Shown here: piece by piece, positions 40,860 to 49,024 of the stretch
Layout: each line of letters opens with the position of its first letter
Numbering within the stretch: position 1 is the first letter of the stretch
Assembly (NCBI GenBank): GCA_013824755.1
Contig: PNOJ01000004.1
Coordinates: 1 to 56,946, forward strand
DNA length: 56,946 nucleotides
Direction of reading: 5' to 3'
DNA from: Gemmatimonas sp.
GTDB lineage: Bacteria > Krumholzibacteriota > Krumholzibacteriia > LZORAL124-64-63
Notes under the pieces: generated by a model
Databases searched by the model: none
Seen by the model: the letters and a program-made list of their open reading frames with translations, nothing else
Told to the model about the DNA's origin: nothing
Translations under genes and position numbers: made by a program

Positions 40860-42941
40860 CTAGTCGGCGTCCTCGGTGCGGCTCTTCTGGTACGCGTCGA
40901 TCAGCTGGCGGGCCACGTCGCCCGGCACCTCGGCGTAGTGGCTGAACGTCATCGCGAACTCGCCGGTGCCCTGGGTCATGGCGCGCAGCGAGGTGGAGTA
41001 CTGGTACATCTCGTCCTGCGGGACCAGGGCCTTGATCACCTGGATGGGACCCTCGGCCTCCATGCCCTGCGGCTGGCCGCGGCGCGACGAGATGTCGCCC
41101 ATGATGTCGCCCAGGTAGGACTCCGGCACGCGGATGGTGACCTGCATGATCGGCTCCAGCAGCGCCGGTTTCGCGTCGGGCACGCCCTTCTGCAGGGCGA
41201 TGCGGGCCGCGGCCTTGAAGCTGTTCTCGCTGGAATCCACGTTGTGGTAGGAACCGAAGAAGAGCGTGACGCGCATGTCGACCATCTCGTAGCCGGCCAT
41301 GACGCCGCGCTTCATGGTCTCCCGGACGCCCTTCTCGACCGCCGGGATGAACTTGCCGGGCACCACGCCGCCGACGATCCCGTCCACGAACTCGAAGTTC
41401 TCGCCGCGGGGCAGCGGCTCGAGGCGCAGGTGCACGTCGCCGAACTGGCCGCGGCCGCCGGTCTGCTTCTTGTAGCGGCCCTGGACCTCGACGGTACCCT
41501 TGATCGTCTCCTTGAAGGCGACCTTGGGCCGCTTGCGCAGGACCTCGACGCCGAACTGCTTCCGCAGACGTTCGAGGATGACCGCGAGGTGCATCTCGCC
41601 CTGGCCCACCATCAGGGTCTGGCTCAGCTCGCCCTCGTGGCGGACCTGGAAGGAGGGGTCCTCCTCCATGAGCTTGTTCAGGCCGACGCCCATCTTGTCC
41701 TCGTCGCCGGCGTTGGCCGAGGTGATGGCCTCGGCGCTGGTGGGCGCCGGCAGGGCCGGGGCCGGCAGCTGGATCTCGACGCCCGACGCGCAGAGCGTGG
41801 CGCCGATGCGGCTGTTCTTGAGCTTGGCGGCGAGCACGATGTCGCCTGCGGCCACGCTGTCCACCTTCTCGCGGCCCTTGCCCACGGCGAAGCTGAGCTG
41901 GCCGATGCGCTCGCCGTCGCCGGCGTGAGTGGTCAGGTTGTCGCTGGAAGACAGGGTGCCGCTCCAGACGCGCAGCCAGGTCTGGTCGCCGCCCTGGGCC
42001 TCCCGCTGGTACTTGAAGGCGTAGGCGAGCGTCGGCTTGTCGGGACCGATCGCGACGGTGTGCGGCTCGGCGGTGCCGGGGCGCAGGCCGGTCAGCCCGG
42101 TGCGCGCGGCGGGGCTCGGCATCAGCTGGGCGACCGCTTCCAGGAGCGTGACGACGCCGATCTCGCTGTCGGCCGCCGTCACGTACACCGGGAAGACCTG
42201 GCCGGAGGCGACGCCCGCGGACAGGCCGCGGACCAGGTCCTCGTCCGAGAGGGTGCCCTCCTCGAGGAACTTCTCGATGAGGGCCTCGTCCGTCTCGGCG
42301 GCGGCGTTCATCAGCTCCTCGCGGGCGATCGCGGCCTCGTCGGCCAGGTCGGCGGGGATCGCCACCGCCTGGGCCTTGCCGTCGGCGAAGGTGTAGGCCT
42401 TGTTGGCCACCAGGTCGACGACGCCCCGGAAGGCCTCGCCCTCCCCGATGGGCAGCTGGGCGGCGACCACCGTCCCGTCGAGGTGGTCGGCGAACTCCTT
42501 CATCGCCTTCTGGAAGTCGGCGTGCTCCTTGTTCATGCGGGTCACGACCAGGAACATCGGCGTGCTGCGCTGCCGCAGCGTGCGCCAGAGCGCGTCGCTG
42601 GACACCTCCAGGCCGCCGTCGGCCTTCACCCCGAACAGCACGCCCTCGACGACCTCCAGCGCGCCGTACATGTCGCAGCGGAAGTCGGCGACGCCGGGCG
42701 TGTCGATGATGTTGATCTTGACGCCGCCGACCTCGGTCCAGGCCATGCTGGCGGTCATCGTCTGCTTCTTGTCCAGCTCCTCGTCCAGGTAGTCGAACAC
42801 GGAAGACTTGTCGTCGACGCTGCCGCGTCGCCCGACCTTGCCGGTGACGTGCAGCATGGCGTCGGCCAGGCTCGTCTTGCCCACGCCGTGGGGGGCGACG
42901 AGGGCGATGTTGCGGATCTTGTCGGTGGCGAAGGTCTTCAA
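40860..42941 (-). CDS. Elongation factor G-like paralogue with degenerate GTPase motifs
   Basis: A 693-residue protein with EF-G domain order: G domain, domain II, then III-V (TIKGTVEVQGRYKKQTGGRGQFGDV, YHNVDSSENSFKAAARIALQKG). G1 is APHGVGKTS (16-24). G3 is DTPGVADF (80-87), with Val84 in the position of the catalytic His of EF-G (DTPGHVDF). G4 aligns as TRMN (134-137), where NKMD is expected. The switch I region is shortened. This places it among EF-G-like (FusA2/EF-G2) proteins, not the main translocase. The start is TTG 42941 with GGGAGG six bases upstream. It is first in a long operon behind a consensus-like promoter. Confidence 0.88.
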   Translation of the reverse strand: MKTFATDKIRNIALVAPHGVGKTSLADAMLHVTGKVGRRGSVDDKSSVFDYLDEELDKKQTMTASMAWTEVGGVKINIIDTPGVADFRCDMYGALEVVEGVLFGVKADGGLEVSSDALWRTLRQRSTPMFLVVTRMNKEHADFQKAMKEFADHLDGTVVAAQLPIGEGEAFRGVVDLVANKAYTFADGKAQAVAIPADLADEAAIAREELMNAAAETDEALIEKFLEEGTLSDEDLVRGLSAGVASGQVFPVYVTAADSEIGVVTLLEAVAQLMPSPAARTGLTGLRPGTAEPHTVAIGPDKPTLAYAFKYQREAQGGDQTWLRVWSGTLSSSDNLTTHAGDGERIGQLSFAVGKGREKVDSVAAGDIVLAAKLKNSRIGATLCASGVEIQLPAPALPAPTSAEAITSANAGDEDKMGVGLNKLMEEDPSFQVRHEGELSQTLMVGQGEMHLAVILERLRKQFGVEVLRKRPKVAFKETIKGTVEVQGRYKKQTGGRGQFGDVHLRLEPLPRGENFEFVDGIVGGVVPGKFIPAVEKGVRETMKRGVMAGYEMVDMRVTLFFGSYHNVDSSENSFKAAARIALQKGVPDAKPALLEPIMQVTIRVPESYLGDIMGDISSRRGQPQGMEAEGPIQVIKALVPQDEMYQYSTSLRAMTQGTGEFAMTFSHYAEVPGDVARQLIDAYQKSRTEDAD

Positions 42942-43043
42942 CGTGATCCTCCCGTCCGGACGGCGAGTAAGCGATGGCGGCGGCCCCGATCGCGGGCCGG
43001 AACCGAAACTTCCAGCAGACGCTCAGGATGGCGGCGAACGCGA

Positions 43044-43072
43044 ATGATAACCGCCGCTCACAGGTGTGTCAA
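43044..43072 (-). promoter_or_regulatory. Strong sigma-70-type promoter of the EF-G-like/yebC/ruv operon
   Basis: On the minus strand TTGACA (43067-43072) and TATCAT (43044-43049) are separated by 17 bp, about 103 bp before the TTG start. The rest of 42942-43301 holds the divergent promoter candidate for the plus-strand gene and no coding sequence I can support. Confidence 0.7.
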
Positions 43073-43084
43073 TCCCGCCACCTC

Positions 43085-43113
43085 TTGTCCTGACAGGGAG
43101 TTTCCCCTATGTT
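43085..43113 (+). promoter_or_regulatory. Candidate promoter of the outer-membrane-type gene
   Basis: TTGTCC (43085-43090) and TATGTT (43108-43113) are 17 bp apart. It is back to back with the minus-strand promoter and would give a leader of about 180 nt. Confidence 0.35.
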
Positions 43114-43301
43114 CAGAGGTGTTCAGGGGCGCGAAAGACCTTGCCGCCGGCTGCCGGGGAGATTACCGTAGACCCGCCGCGACGGCCGAGATCAGGTCGC
43201 CGTGCGTGTTTGTGGGGACACTCCCCGCCACGGGCGCCCAGCGGTGTCCGCGGGCGGGTCCGACCCGCCGGACGCCTTCCGCCAGAACGTCGAGGTGTGG
43301 C

Positions 43302-44141
43302 ATGAGATTGATTCCGAAGTGGCTGCTGCCGGGATTCCTCCTCGCGCTCGTCCCCCTGGCCGCCGTCGCCCAGGAGGACGCGGGCGCGGCCGCGAGCCCG
43401 GAGCCCGAGAGCGCCATCAAGAAGATCGCGATCTCCGTCGGCGGCGGCTACTATTCCGGCACGACCTTCTTCGAGCTGCCGACCCTCGACCAGCGGGCCC
43501 AGGTCGCGCCCGGCTCCAACACCGTGACGCTGTTCAGCGGCCAGGAGCTCGACCTCGGCATCCAGCGCCGTCCGAACTGCCTCGACGCCCCCATCAAGAA
43601 GATCTTGCCCGGCCAGGCGTTCAACCTCAGGCTGGGGTTCTACATCTCCGAAGACTTCCACATGGACCTCTTCGGCTCCTACGCCAAGAGCAAGGCGGAG
43701 CTCTCCCTGTTGCGCTACGAGGACAGCGAGGTCGTCGGCCGGGTCGAGGCCGACGAGCTGCAGCACTGGACCGACGAGCTGTACCAGAGCCAGGGCATCG
43801 AGGGCGGCTTCCGCGACGAGGACTTCCGCTCCTTCACCGGCGGCGCCAACCTGGTCTACGACGCCCGCGCCGTCCGGATGCTCGGGATCACGCCCCAGTT
43901 CGGCACCGGCTTCGGCGGCATCATCAACCGCTTCACCACGCTCGAGGACAAGACCGCCCTCTACTTCCAGCTCTTCGGCGGACTGTTGCTGCCGCTCGGC
44001 GACAGCCTCCGCATCGACCTGCGCGGGACCGCGACCACCTTCTCGTTCGCGACCGAGGAGGTCACCTACACCCAGCAGGTGACCACGTTCGTCGGCAGCG
44101 TCGGCGTGACCTGGCTTTTCGACGTGCGCCCCGTCCACTGA
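43302..44141 (+). CDS. Predicted outer-membrane beta-barrel protein
   Basis: A 279-residue protein with a Sec signal (MRLIPKWLLPGFLLALVPLAAVAQ, likely cleaved after AVA near residue 23). The mature part has alternating polar/hydrophobic strands (KKIAISVGGGYYSGTTFF, FNLRLGFYISEDFHMDLFGSYAKS, LFGGLLLPLGDSLRIDLRGTAT, FVGSVGVTWLFDV), as in small eight- to ten-strand barrels. It has two cysteines at most. I cannot name a family beyond porin-like OMPs. ATG 43302 is chosen because the signal peptide begins there, with GAGGTG just upstream. A hairpin terminator follows the stop. Confidence 0.8.
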   Translation: MRLIPKWLLPGFLLALVPLAAVAQEDAGAAASPEPESAIKKIAISVGGGYYSGTTFFELPTLDQRAQVAPGSNTVTLFSGQELDLGIQRRPNCLDAPIKKILPGQAFNLRLGFYISEDFHMDLFGSYAKSKAELSLLRYEDSEVVGRVEADELQHWTDELYQSQGIEGGFRDEDFRSFTGGANLVYDARAVRMLGITPQFGTGFGGIINRFTTLEDKTALYFQLFGGLLLPLGDSLRIDLRGTATTFSFATEEVTYTQQVTTFVGSVGVTWLFDVRPVH

Positions 44142-44201
44142 CGGCACCGATCCGGCATCCCCATGCCGGGCAATCGGTTGCGAGAACCTCCCGACTGAAA
44201 T

Positions 44202-44235
44202 AAGGACCGCCGCACCCGAGGGTGCGGCGGTCCTT
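44202..44235. terminator. Bidirectional intrinsic terminator
   Basis: AAGGACCGCCGCACCC (44202-44217) pairs perfectly with its complement at 44220-44235, leaving GA at the tip; TTCTCTT follows on the plus strand. It lies between the convergent outer-membrane and H1-like genes. Confidence 0.85.
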
Positions 44236-44268
44236 CTCTTCCCCAGCGCCGTTGCGCCAGGGCATCCG

Positions 44269-44508
44269 CTACATGGTCGGCTTCGCGGTCGTCTTCTTGG
44301 GAGCCGCCTTCTTGGCGACCTTCTTCTTGGCGACCTTCTTCTTCGCGACCTTCTTCTTCGCGACCTTCTTCTTGGCGACCTTCTTCTTGGCCACCTTCTT
44401 CTTCGCGACCTTCTTCTTCGCGACCTTCTTGGCGACCTTCTTCTTCGCGACCTTCTTCTTGGCCGCCTTCTTCTTGGTCGCTGCCGCCAGCTTCAGACTC
44501 TCCTCCAT
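44269..44508 (-). CDS. Histone H1-like Lys/Ala-rich protein with KKKVA repeats
   Basis: A 79-residue, extremely basic protein. After a short head ([11 protein letters not shown]) comes KKKAA, nine KKKVA units, one shortened KKVA, then [14 protein letters not shown]. This is the composition of the histone H1 C-terminal tail and of bacterial H1-like proteins such as those of Chlamydia and Bordetella, which bind and condense DNA without fixed sequence preference. ATG 44508 has GAGG six bases upstream; an upstream GTG at 44553 is less likely. It is monocistronic, with its own strong promoter and a shared terminator. The repeat region may vary in unit number between strains. Confidence 0.88.
   Translation of the reverse strand: MEESLKLAAATKKKAAKKKVAKKKVAKKVAKKKVAKKKVAKKKVAKKKVAKKKVAKKKVAKKKVAKKAAPKKTTAKPTM
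44306..44470 (-). repeat. 15-bp tandem repeat inside the H1-like gene
   Basis: About eleven near-identical units of AAGAAGAAGGTCGCC (or CGCGAAG variants) encode KKKVA; one unit has lost a codon (KKVA). Synonymous differences are few, mostly GTCGCC versus GTCGCG, which suggests recent expansion by slippage. Confidence 0.85.
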
Positions 44509-44699
44509 AACTGACCTCGCTTGCTGACTCCATCCCTTGGTCGCCAGGCGCACCCTGAAGCGACCTACGAATTGTCCGACCTGGCTCCGTCCACGTCACC
44601 CATCACTTGACCGTCCTCGTCCGCTCCACCTTGCGATGTCGTCGTCCGGTTCCCGTCCCGTGGTCGACGTCGTGGACAATTCGTGAACCAGTCGGGGAC

Positions 44700-44729
44700 A
44701 TTATTGAGATGGCTAAAAACTACTGTCAA
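44700..44729 (-). promoter_or_regulatory. Promoter of the H1-like gene
   Basis: On the minus strand TTGACA (44724-44729) and AATAAT (44700-44705) are 18 bp apart. The -35 begins directly after the T-run of the tRNA-Leu terminator. The leader to the ATG would be near 185 nt; 44509-44699 otherwise shows nothing I can identify. Confidence 0.65.
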
Positions 44730-44730
44730 C

Positions 44731-44765
44731 GAAAAAAATGGAGGATCGACGAAAGTCGATCCTCC
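44731..44765 (-). terminator. Intrinsic terminator after tRNA-Leu
   Basis: On the minus strand GGAGGATCGAC pairs with GTCGATCCTCC around a TTTC loop, followed by ATTTTTTTC. This is a textbook rho-independent terminator, eight bases after the tRNA 3' end, closing the radC-to-tRNA-Leu transcript. Confidence 0.93.
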
Positions 44766-44772
44766 GGGATGC

Positions 44773-44858
44773 TGGTGCTCGGGGCGGGACTCGAACCCGC
44801 ACGGCTTGTGGCCACTACCCCCTCAAGATAGCGTGTCTACCAATTCCACCACCCGAGC
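44773..44858 (-). tRNA. tRNA-Leu (GAG)
   Basis: An 86-nt class II tRNA: acceptor GCTCGGG/CCCGAGC, D-arm TGGTGGAATTGGTAGACACG, anticodon stem CTATC/GGTAG around TTGAGGG (anticodon GAG), a long variable arm, T-arm GGTTCGAGTCC, discriminator A and encoded CCA. It lies right after secG, a common arrangement. Confidence 0.96.
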
Positions 44859-44875
44859 GACGCGCGGCGAGGAGC

Positions 44876-45199
44876 TCACTGGCCGTCGGTGATGGGAGCG
44901 CCACCGCCGACGGGACCGCTCGACTGTTCGCTGACCGGGGCGCCACCGGCGCGCTTCGCGGTGCGGTCGGCCGTCAGGCCGAAGAGCACCGCCGACGTCA
45001 GGAAAAAGCCCGCGGCGAGGTAGATCGTCATCTTGCTCAGCGCCGTGGTCATCGCGCGCGTGCCGAACATCTGCTGGGGCAGACCGCCGCCGCCGCCGAA
45101 GGCGCCGGCCAGGCCGCCGCTCTTGCCGGACTGCAGCAGGACCACGACGCAGAGCAGCAGGCTGACGATCACGTGCAGGACCATGAAGAAGGCGTACAT
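44876..45199 (-). CDS. secG: Protein-export membrane protein SecG
   Basis: A 107-residue SecYEG subunit with two membrane helices (about 2-22 and 55-75) and between them the loop LLQSGKSGGLAGAFGGGG, then FGTRAMTTALSKMT, the family signature. The C-terminal tail is Gly/Ser-rich. ATG 45199 follows GGGAGA. It lies 106 bp after pgk and just before tRNA-Leu. Confidence 0.95.
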   Translation of the reverse strand: MYAFFMVLHVIVSLLLCVVVLLQSGKSGGLAGAFGGGGGLPQQMFGTRAMTTALSKMTIYLAAGFFLTSAVLFGLTADRTAKRAGGAPVSEQSSGPVGGGAPITDGQ

Positions 45200-45305
45200 G
45201 TCGTATCTCCCGCGGGTCGTTGCGAACAAAGAAATGCCACCGGACCGCCGGCGGCTCGTAGGAAATTAGCATCCCCGGGGGCGGATGTCAACCCGGCGGG
45301 CGGGT

Positions 45306-46502
45306 TCAAGCGCCGGTGAGCGCCTCCACGCCGGGCAGCCGGCAACCGGCCATGAACTCCAGCGAAGCGCCGCCGCCGGTCGAGATGTGGGTGATCCGGT
45401 CGGCCAGTCCCAGCTGGTTGACCGCCGACACCGAGTCCCCTCCCCCGACCACCGAGTGGGCGCCCCGGTCGGTGGCCGCGGCCACCGCTTCGCCGATCGC
45501 CCGGGTGCCGCCGGCGAAGGCCGGGATCTCGAACACGCCCACGGGACCGTTCCAGAACACGGCGCGGCTCGCGTCGATGGTGTCGCGGAAGCGGACGATC
45601 GTCCGCGGCCCGATGTCCAGCCCCTGCCAGCCGTCGGGGATGTCGGTCACCAGCACCTCGCGCCGCGCCGCTTCGCCGCTGAAGTCGTCGGCGATCACGA
45701 CGTCCTGGGGCAGCACGAGCTTCGCGCGGGAGGTCTCGGCCTTGGCGAGGATCCGCTCCGCCACCTCCAGGCTCTCGAGGTCGACCAGGCTGTCGCCGAC
45801 GCCGAGGCCGTGGACCTTGAAGAAGGTGAAGATCATCCCGCCGCCCAGCAGCAGCGTGTCGACGGTGTCCAGCAGGTGCTCGATGACCTCGACCTTGCCC
45901 TGCACCTTGGCCCCGCCGAGGATCGCCGTGAAGGGGCGGGGCGGGGCCTGCAGCAGCAGCCCCAGGTTGTGCAGTTCGGTCTCCATCAGCAGGCCGGCGC
46001 AGGCCGGCGCGAGGAACGAGGCCACCCCGACGGTCGAGGCGTGGGCGCGGTGCGCGGTGCCGAACGCGTCGTTGACGTAGACGTCGCCGAAGGCGGCCAG
46101 CTCGCGGGAGAAGACCGGGTCGTTGTCCGTCTCGGCCTTGGCGAAGCGCAGGTTTTCCAGCAGCAGCGTCTCGCCGGGCTTCTGCCGCGACGCCTGGGAC
46201 CGCGCCGACTCGCCCACGGTGTCGTCGGCGAACCGGACGGGCGACGGCAGGAGCTCGGCGAGGCGGTCCGCCACGGGGCGCAGCGACATCTCGGGCACGA
46301 CCTTGCCCTTGGGACGCCCGAGGTGGCTCATCAGCACCAGGCGCGCGCCGGCGTCCAGGACGTGGCGGATCGAGGGCAGCGAGGCGCGGATGCGCGTGTC
46401 GTCGGCGATCGCGCCGTCCTTGTCCAGGGGCACGTTGAAATCGACCCGCATCAGGACGCGCTTGCCGGCCAGATCGAGGTCCCGCAGTCCCATCTTGCGC
46501 AT
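45306..46502 (-). CDS. pgk: Phosphoglycerate kinase
   Basis: A 398-residue glycolytic kinase. VLMRVDFNVPLD, LVLMSHLGRPKGK, LLLENLRF, VNDAFGTAHRAHAS (substrate half), ILGGAKVQGK, FWNGPVGVFE and VVGGGDSVSAV (nucleotide half) are all intact. Serine takes the place of the usual Thr in GGGDS, a minor variant. The start is ATG 46502, sharing one base with the comF stop (TGATG); a GTG three bases upstream is equally possible. Confidence 0.96.
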   Translation of the reverse strand: MRKMGLRDLDLAGKRVLMRVDFNVPLDKDGAIADDTRIRASLPSIRHVLDAGARLVLMSHLGRPKGKVVPEMSLRPVADRLAELLPSPVRFADDTVGESARSQASRQKPGETLLLENLRFAKAETDNDPVFSRELAAFGDVYVNDAFGTAHRAHASTVGVASFLAPACAGLLMETELHNLGLLLQAPPRPFTAILGGAKVQGKVEVIEHLLDTVDTLLLGGGMIFTFFKVHGLGVGDSLVDLESLEVAERILAKAETSRAKLVLPQDVVIADDFSGEAARREVLVTDIPDGWQGLDIGPRTIVRFRDTIDASRAVFWNGPVGVFEIPAFAGGTRAIGEAVAAATDRGAHSVVGGGDSVSAVNQLGLADRITHISTGGGASLEFMAGCRLPGVEALTGA

Positions 46503-47341
46503 CACCGTCCGCCTTCCGTTGTGCCGCCGCCGTCAGTCCACGCGGCAGGGATGGTAGGAGCCGCGTCCGGAGGTGTCAAGAGCACCGCCCCGGGAGCCGC
46601 CGGCGCGGCGCCCGCCGCCGCCGACCAGACGACGGTCCAGCCGGCGGCGCGCAGGGCCGCGGCGGCCGCGGCCAGCGTGGCGCCGCTGGTGACCAGGTCG
46701 TCGATGAGGGCCGCCCGCGCCCGGCCCTCCCACGTCCGACCGTCCAGCGGCGGCCGCGCCGCGAAGGCGTCGGCGACGTTGCGCCGGCGGCGCGGATCGT
46801 CCCCCGCGAAGTGGGCCTGCTGGGACGTCGCGCGCCGGCGCCGCAGCAGCTCCGGCCGGACGGGCAGGTCCAGTGCCGCACCGACCGCACGCGCCAGGAC
46901 TTCGGCCTGGTTGAAGCCGCGTTCGCGGTGGCGACGCGGGTGCAGCGGCACCGGCACCAGAACGTCGGCGCCGCCGGCGGCCGCGAGCGCCGCCGCCGCG
47001 CCGGCGACGGCCAGCCGGCCCAGGGGCGCGGCCAGCCCGCGCCGTCCCCGGTACTTCCAGACGCCGACGAGTTCCGCCAGCGCGGGGTGGTTGACCGAAC
47101 CGGCGCCCACCACCAACGGCGGCGGGACGCCGTCGTGGCGCAGCACGACCGGCGCCGCGGGCAACCTGTCCTCGCAGGACGTGCACAGGGCCGTGGGATC
47201 GCACCAGCGGATCCCCGCGCGCCGTCGGGTCGCGGCGGGGAGGTCGCCCACCGCGATCCCGCAGAGCGCGCAGCGCGACGGCCAGAGCGCTTCGAGGATC
47301 GCCCGCGCGCCGACGCCGGGCAGGTCGGCCGGCGCGATCAC
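46502..47341 (-). CDS. comF: ComF/GntX family phosphoribosyltransferase-like protein
   Basis: A 279-residue protein: a double-zinc-ribbon start (CALCG and CTSCE), the conserved VWKYRGRRGLA segment, VPVPLHPRRHRERGFNQAEVLA and the PRPP-binding motif LIDDLVTSGATL. In naturally competent bacteria ComF aids uptake of single-stranded DNA; elsewhere its role is unclear, and no other competence gene is seen here. The GTG start overlaps aroE's stop as GTGA (47338-47341). Confidence 0.9.
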   Translation of the reverse strand: MIAPADLPGVGARAILEALWPSRCALCGIAVGDLPAATRRRAGIRWCDPTALCTSCEDRLPAAPVVLRHDGVPPPLVVGAGSVNHPALAELVGVWKYRGRRGLAAPLGRLAVAGAAAALAAAGGADVLVPVPLHPRRHRERGFNQAEVLARAVGAALDLPVRPELLRRRRATSQQAHFAGDDPRRRRNVADAFAARPPLDGRTWEGRARAALIDDLVTSGATLAAAAAALRAAGWTVVWSAAAGAAPAAPGAVLLTPPDAAPTIPAAWTDGGGTTEGGR

Positions 47342-48264
47342 CGGGGCAGCTCCAGCGCGGCGGCCATCGCGGCGCGGTCGGGCGCCCGCCCGAACCACCA
47401 GGCGAAGGCCAACGCGCCCTGCTCGAGCAGCACGCGCCGCCCGTCCAACCGCCGCGCGACGTCGATCCCCGCGCCGGCGGCGGCCGCCGCCGCGCCCGGT
47501 TCCGGGTCGCCCCGTCCGTAGTTGAGGTCGAGCCACAGCCCGAGCGGCACGGCGGGCGGCGGGGTCAGGACGCCGGCGAGATCGGCGCCGGGCGGCGTCG
47601 CGTCCACCACGACCGCATCGGGGAGCAGGTCCAGCGAGGAGAGCGGCCGTCCGGGCGGCGGCACTTCGGTCCGATCCGCCGCGGCCGTCGGCAACGACTC
47701 CCGCCAGCGCCGCAGGCCCGCGGCGGTCCTCGCCGACCGCGTCATGATCCGCACCCGTCGGGCGCCGGCCCGCAGACAAGCCAACGCCGCCGCCCGGCCC
47801 GCTCCGCCGGCGCCGATGACGACCGCGTCCCGGACCGGGAAGCCGAGACCGGTCAGCACGGCCGCGATGCCGCCGAGGTCGGTGTTGTGACCCTCCCAGC
47901 CGCCGGCGCGCCAGCGCACGGTGTTCACGGCGGCGACGGCGGCGGCGTCGGCGGTCAGTCGGGCGCACAGCGCCGCCGCCGCCGCCTTGTGCGGCGTCGT
48001 CACGTTCCAGCCCCGCAGGCCGAGGTCGCGGCCCCGCTCGTGGAGCGCGGCCAGCTCGCGCGGACCGGCTTCGACGGCCAGGTAGTCGAAGGCGAGGCCG
48101 GCGGCCCGCAGCGCCGCTCCCTGGAAGCGGGGCGAGAGGGAATGTCCGACCGGATCGCCCACCACCGCGTAGAAGGGCCGCGACGGCGCCCAGGGACGGC
48201 CGTCGCGCCGCCACGAGGCGCCGTCGGGCGCGAGCCGCAGGACCCCGCCCTCAGTCCCGTCCAC
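47338..48264 (-). CDS. aroE: Shikimate dehydrogenase
   Basis: A 308-residue NADPH enzyme reducing 3-dehydroshikimate to shikimate. VGDPVGHSLSP (substrate), WNVTTPHK (catalytic Lys), GHNTDLGGI (Asp) and the NADP loop VIGAGGAGRAA are visible. A 30-residue N-terminal stretch precedes the conserved start; GTG 48264 overlaps lgt by 14 bp, and a later start inside this stretch cannot be excluded. Confidence 0.92.
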   Translation of the reverse strand: MDGTEGGVLRLAPDGASWRRDGRPWAPSRPFYAVVGDPVGHSLSPRFQGAALRAAGLAFDYLAVEAGPRELAALHERGRDLGLRGWNVTTPHKAAAAALCARLTADAAAVAAVNTVRWRAGGWEGHNTDLGGIAAVLTGLGFPVRDAVVIGAGGAGRAAALACLRAGARRVRIMTRSARTAAGLRRWRESLPTAAADRTEVPPPGRPLSSLDLLPDAVVVDATPPGADLAGVLTPPPAVPLGLWLDLNYGRGDPEPGAAAAAAGAGIDVARRLDGRRVLLEQGALAFAWWFGRAPDRAAMAAALELPR

Positions 48265-49012
48265 GACGCCCGCCCCGACTCACCCGGACCAGCAGCGCCA
48301 GGCCCGCCGCCGCCAGCGCGGTGCTGATGACCTGGCTCACGGTCACCCCGGCGACGACGGCGCCGGGCTCGTAGGCGCGCAGGAGGTCCTCGAGAGCGCG
48401 CGCGATCCCGTACAGCAGCAGGAAGCGGGCGAACACGACGCCGTCGCGGAAGGGGCGGCGGTCGCCGAGCACGAGCAGGCCCCAGACGAGGAAGCCGGCC
48501 GCCGAGGCGTACAGCTGCGTGGGGTGCAGCGGCGCGCCGTGCGAGACGGCGCCGGCCTCGCAGGTCGGCGGGAAGACGACCCCCAGCGCCGAGTCCGTGG
48601 CCCGCCCGTAGCAGCAGCCGTTCAGGAAGCAGCCGATGCGCGTCAGGCCGATGCCCAGGGCGACCTGGGGGGCCAGGGCGTCCGCGACCCGCAGGAACGG
48701 CAGCCGGCGGCGCCGGCAGCTCCACAGGATCGCGGCGGTCGCCAGCAGGATGCCGCCGTAGAGGGTCAGGCCGCCCTCCCAGATGAAGAACACGCGGTAC
48801 CAGGGGCGGAAATCGCCGAGGTGGGTCAGGACGAAGAACAGCCGCACGCCCACCAGCGACGAGATCATCACCGTGAAGCACAGGTCCATGACCGTGTCGC
48901 GGTCGAAGCCGCGCGCGCGTCCGCGCCGCACGCTCAGCCAGATGCCGACCAGGAAGCTGAACGCCAGCAGCAGGCCGTAGCTCTTGACGATGCCGAACAG
49001 ATGCGGGTGCAT
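48251..49012 (-). CDS. lgt: Prolipoprotein diacylglyceryl transferase
   Basis: A 253-residue integral inner-membrane enzyme with about seven helices that adds diacylglycerol to the lipobox Cys. The signature region reads LTRIGCFLNGCCYGRATD, with the essential Arg and Asn kept. HPTQLY is also present. Its substrates in this window include the lipoprotein at 12748-13638. It lies 12 bp after rodA. Confidence 0.93.
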   Translation of the reverse strand: MHPHLFGIVKSYGLLLAFSFLVGIWLSVRRGRARGFDRDTVMDLCFTVMISSLVGVRLFFVLTHLGDFRPWYRVFFIWEGGLTLYGGILLATAAILWSCRRRRLPFLRVADALAPQVALGIGLTRIGCFLNGCCYGRATDSALGVVFPPTCEAGAVSHGAPLHPTQLYASAAGFLVWGLLVLGDRRPFRDGVVFARFLLLYGIARALEDLLRAYEPGAVVAGVTVSQVISTALAAAGLALLVRVSRGGRRGRD

Positions 49013-49024
49013 GCGTACCGTCCT

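Noticed and set aside
43113-44147. A 344-codon minus-strand frame opposite the outer-membrane protein gene
   Set aside because: It has no ribosome site or motif, while the plus frame has a signal peptide and barrel pattern.
44306-44470. CRISPR or non-coding repeat
   Set aside because: The 15-bp units are in frame and encode KKKVA with a proper start and ribosome site.
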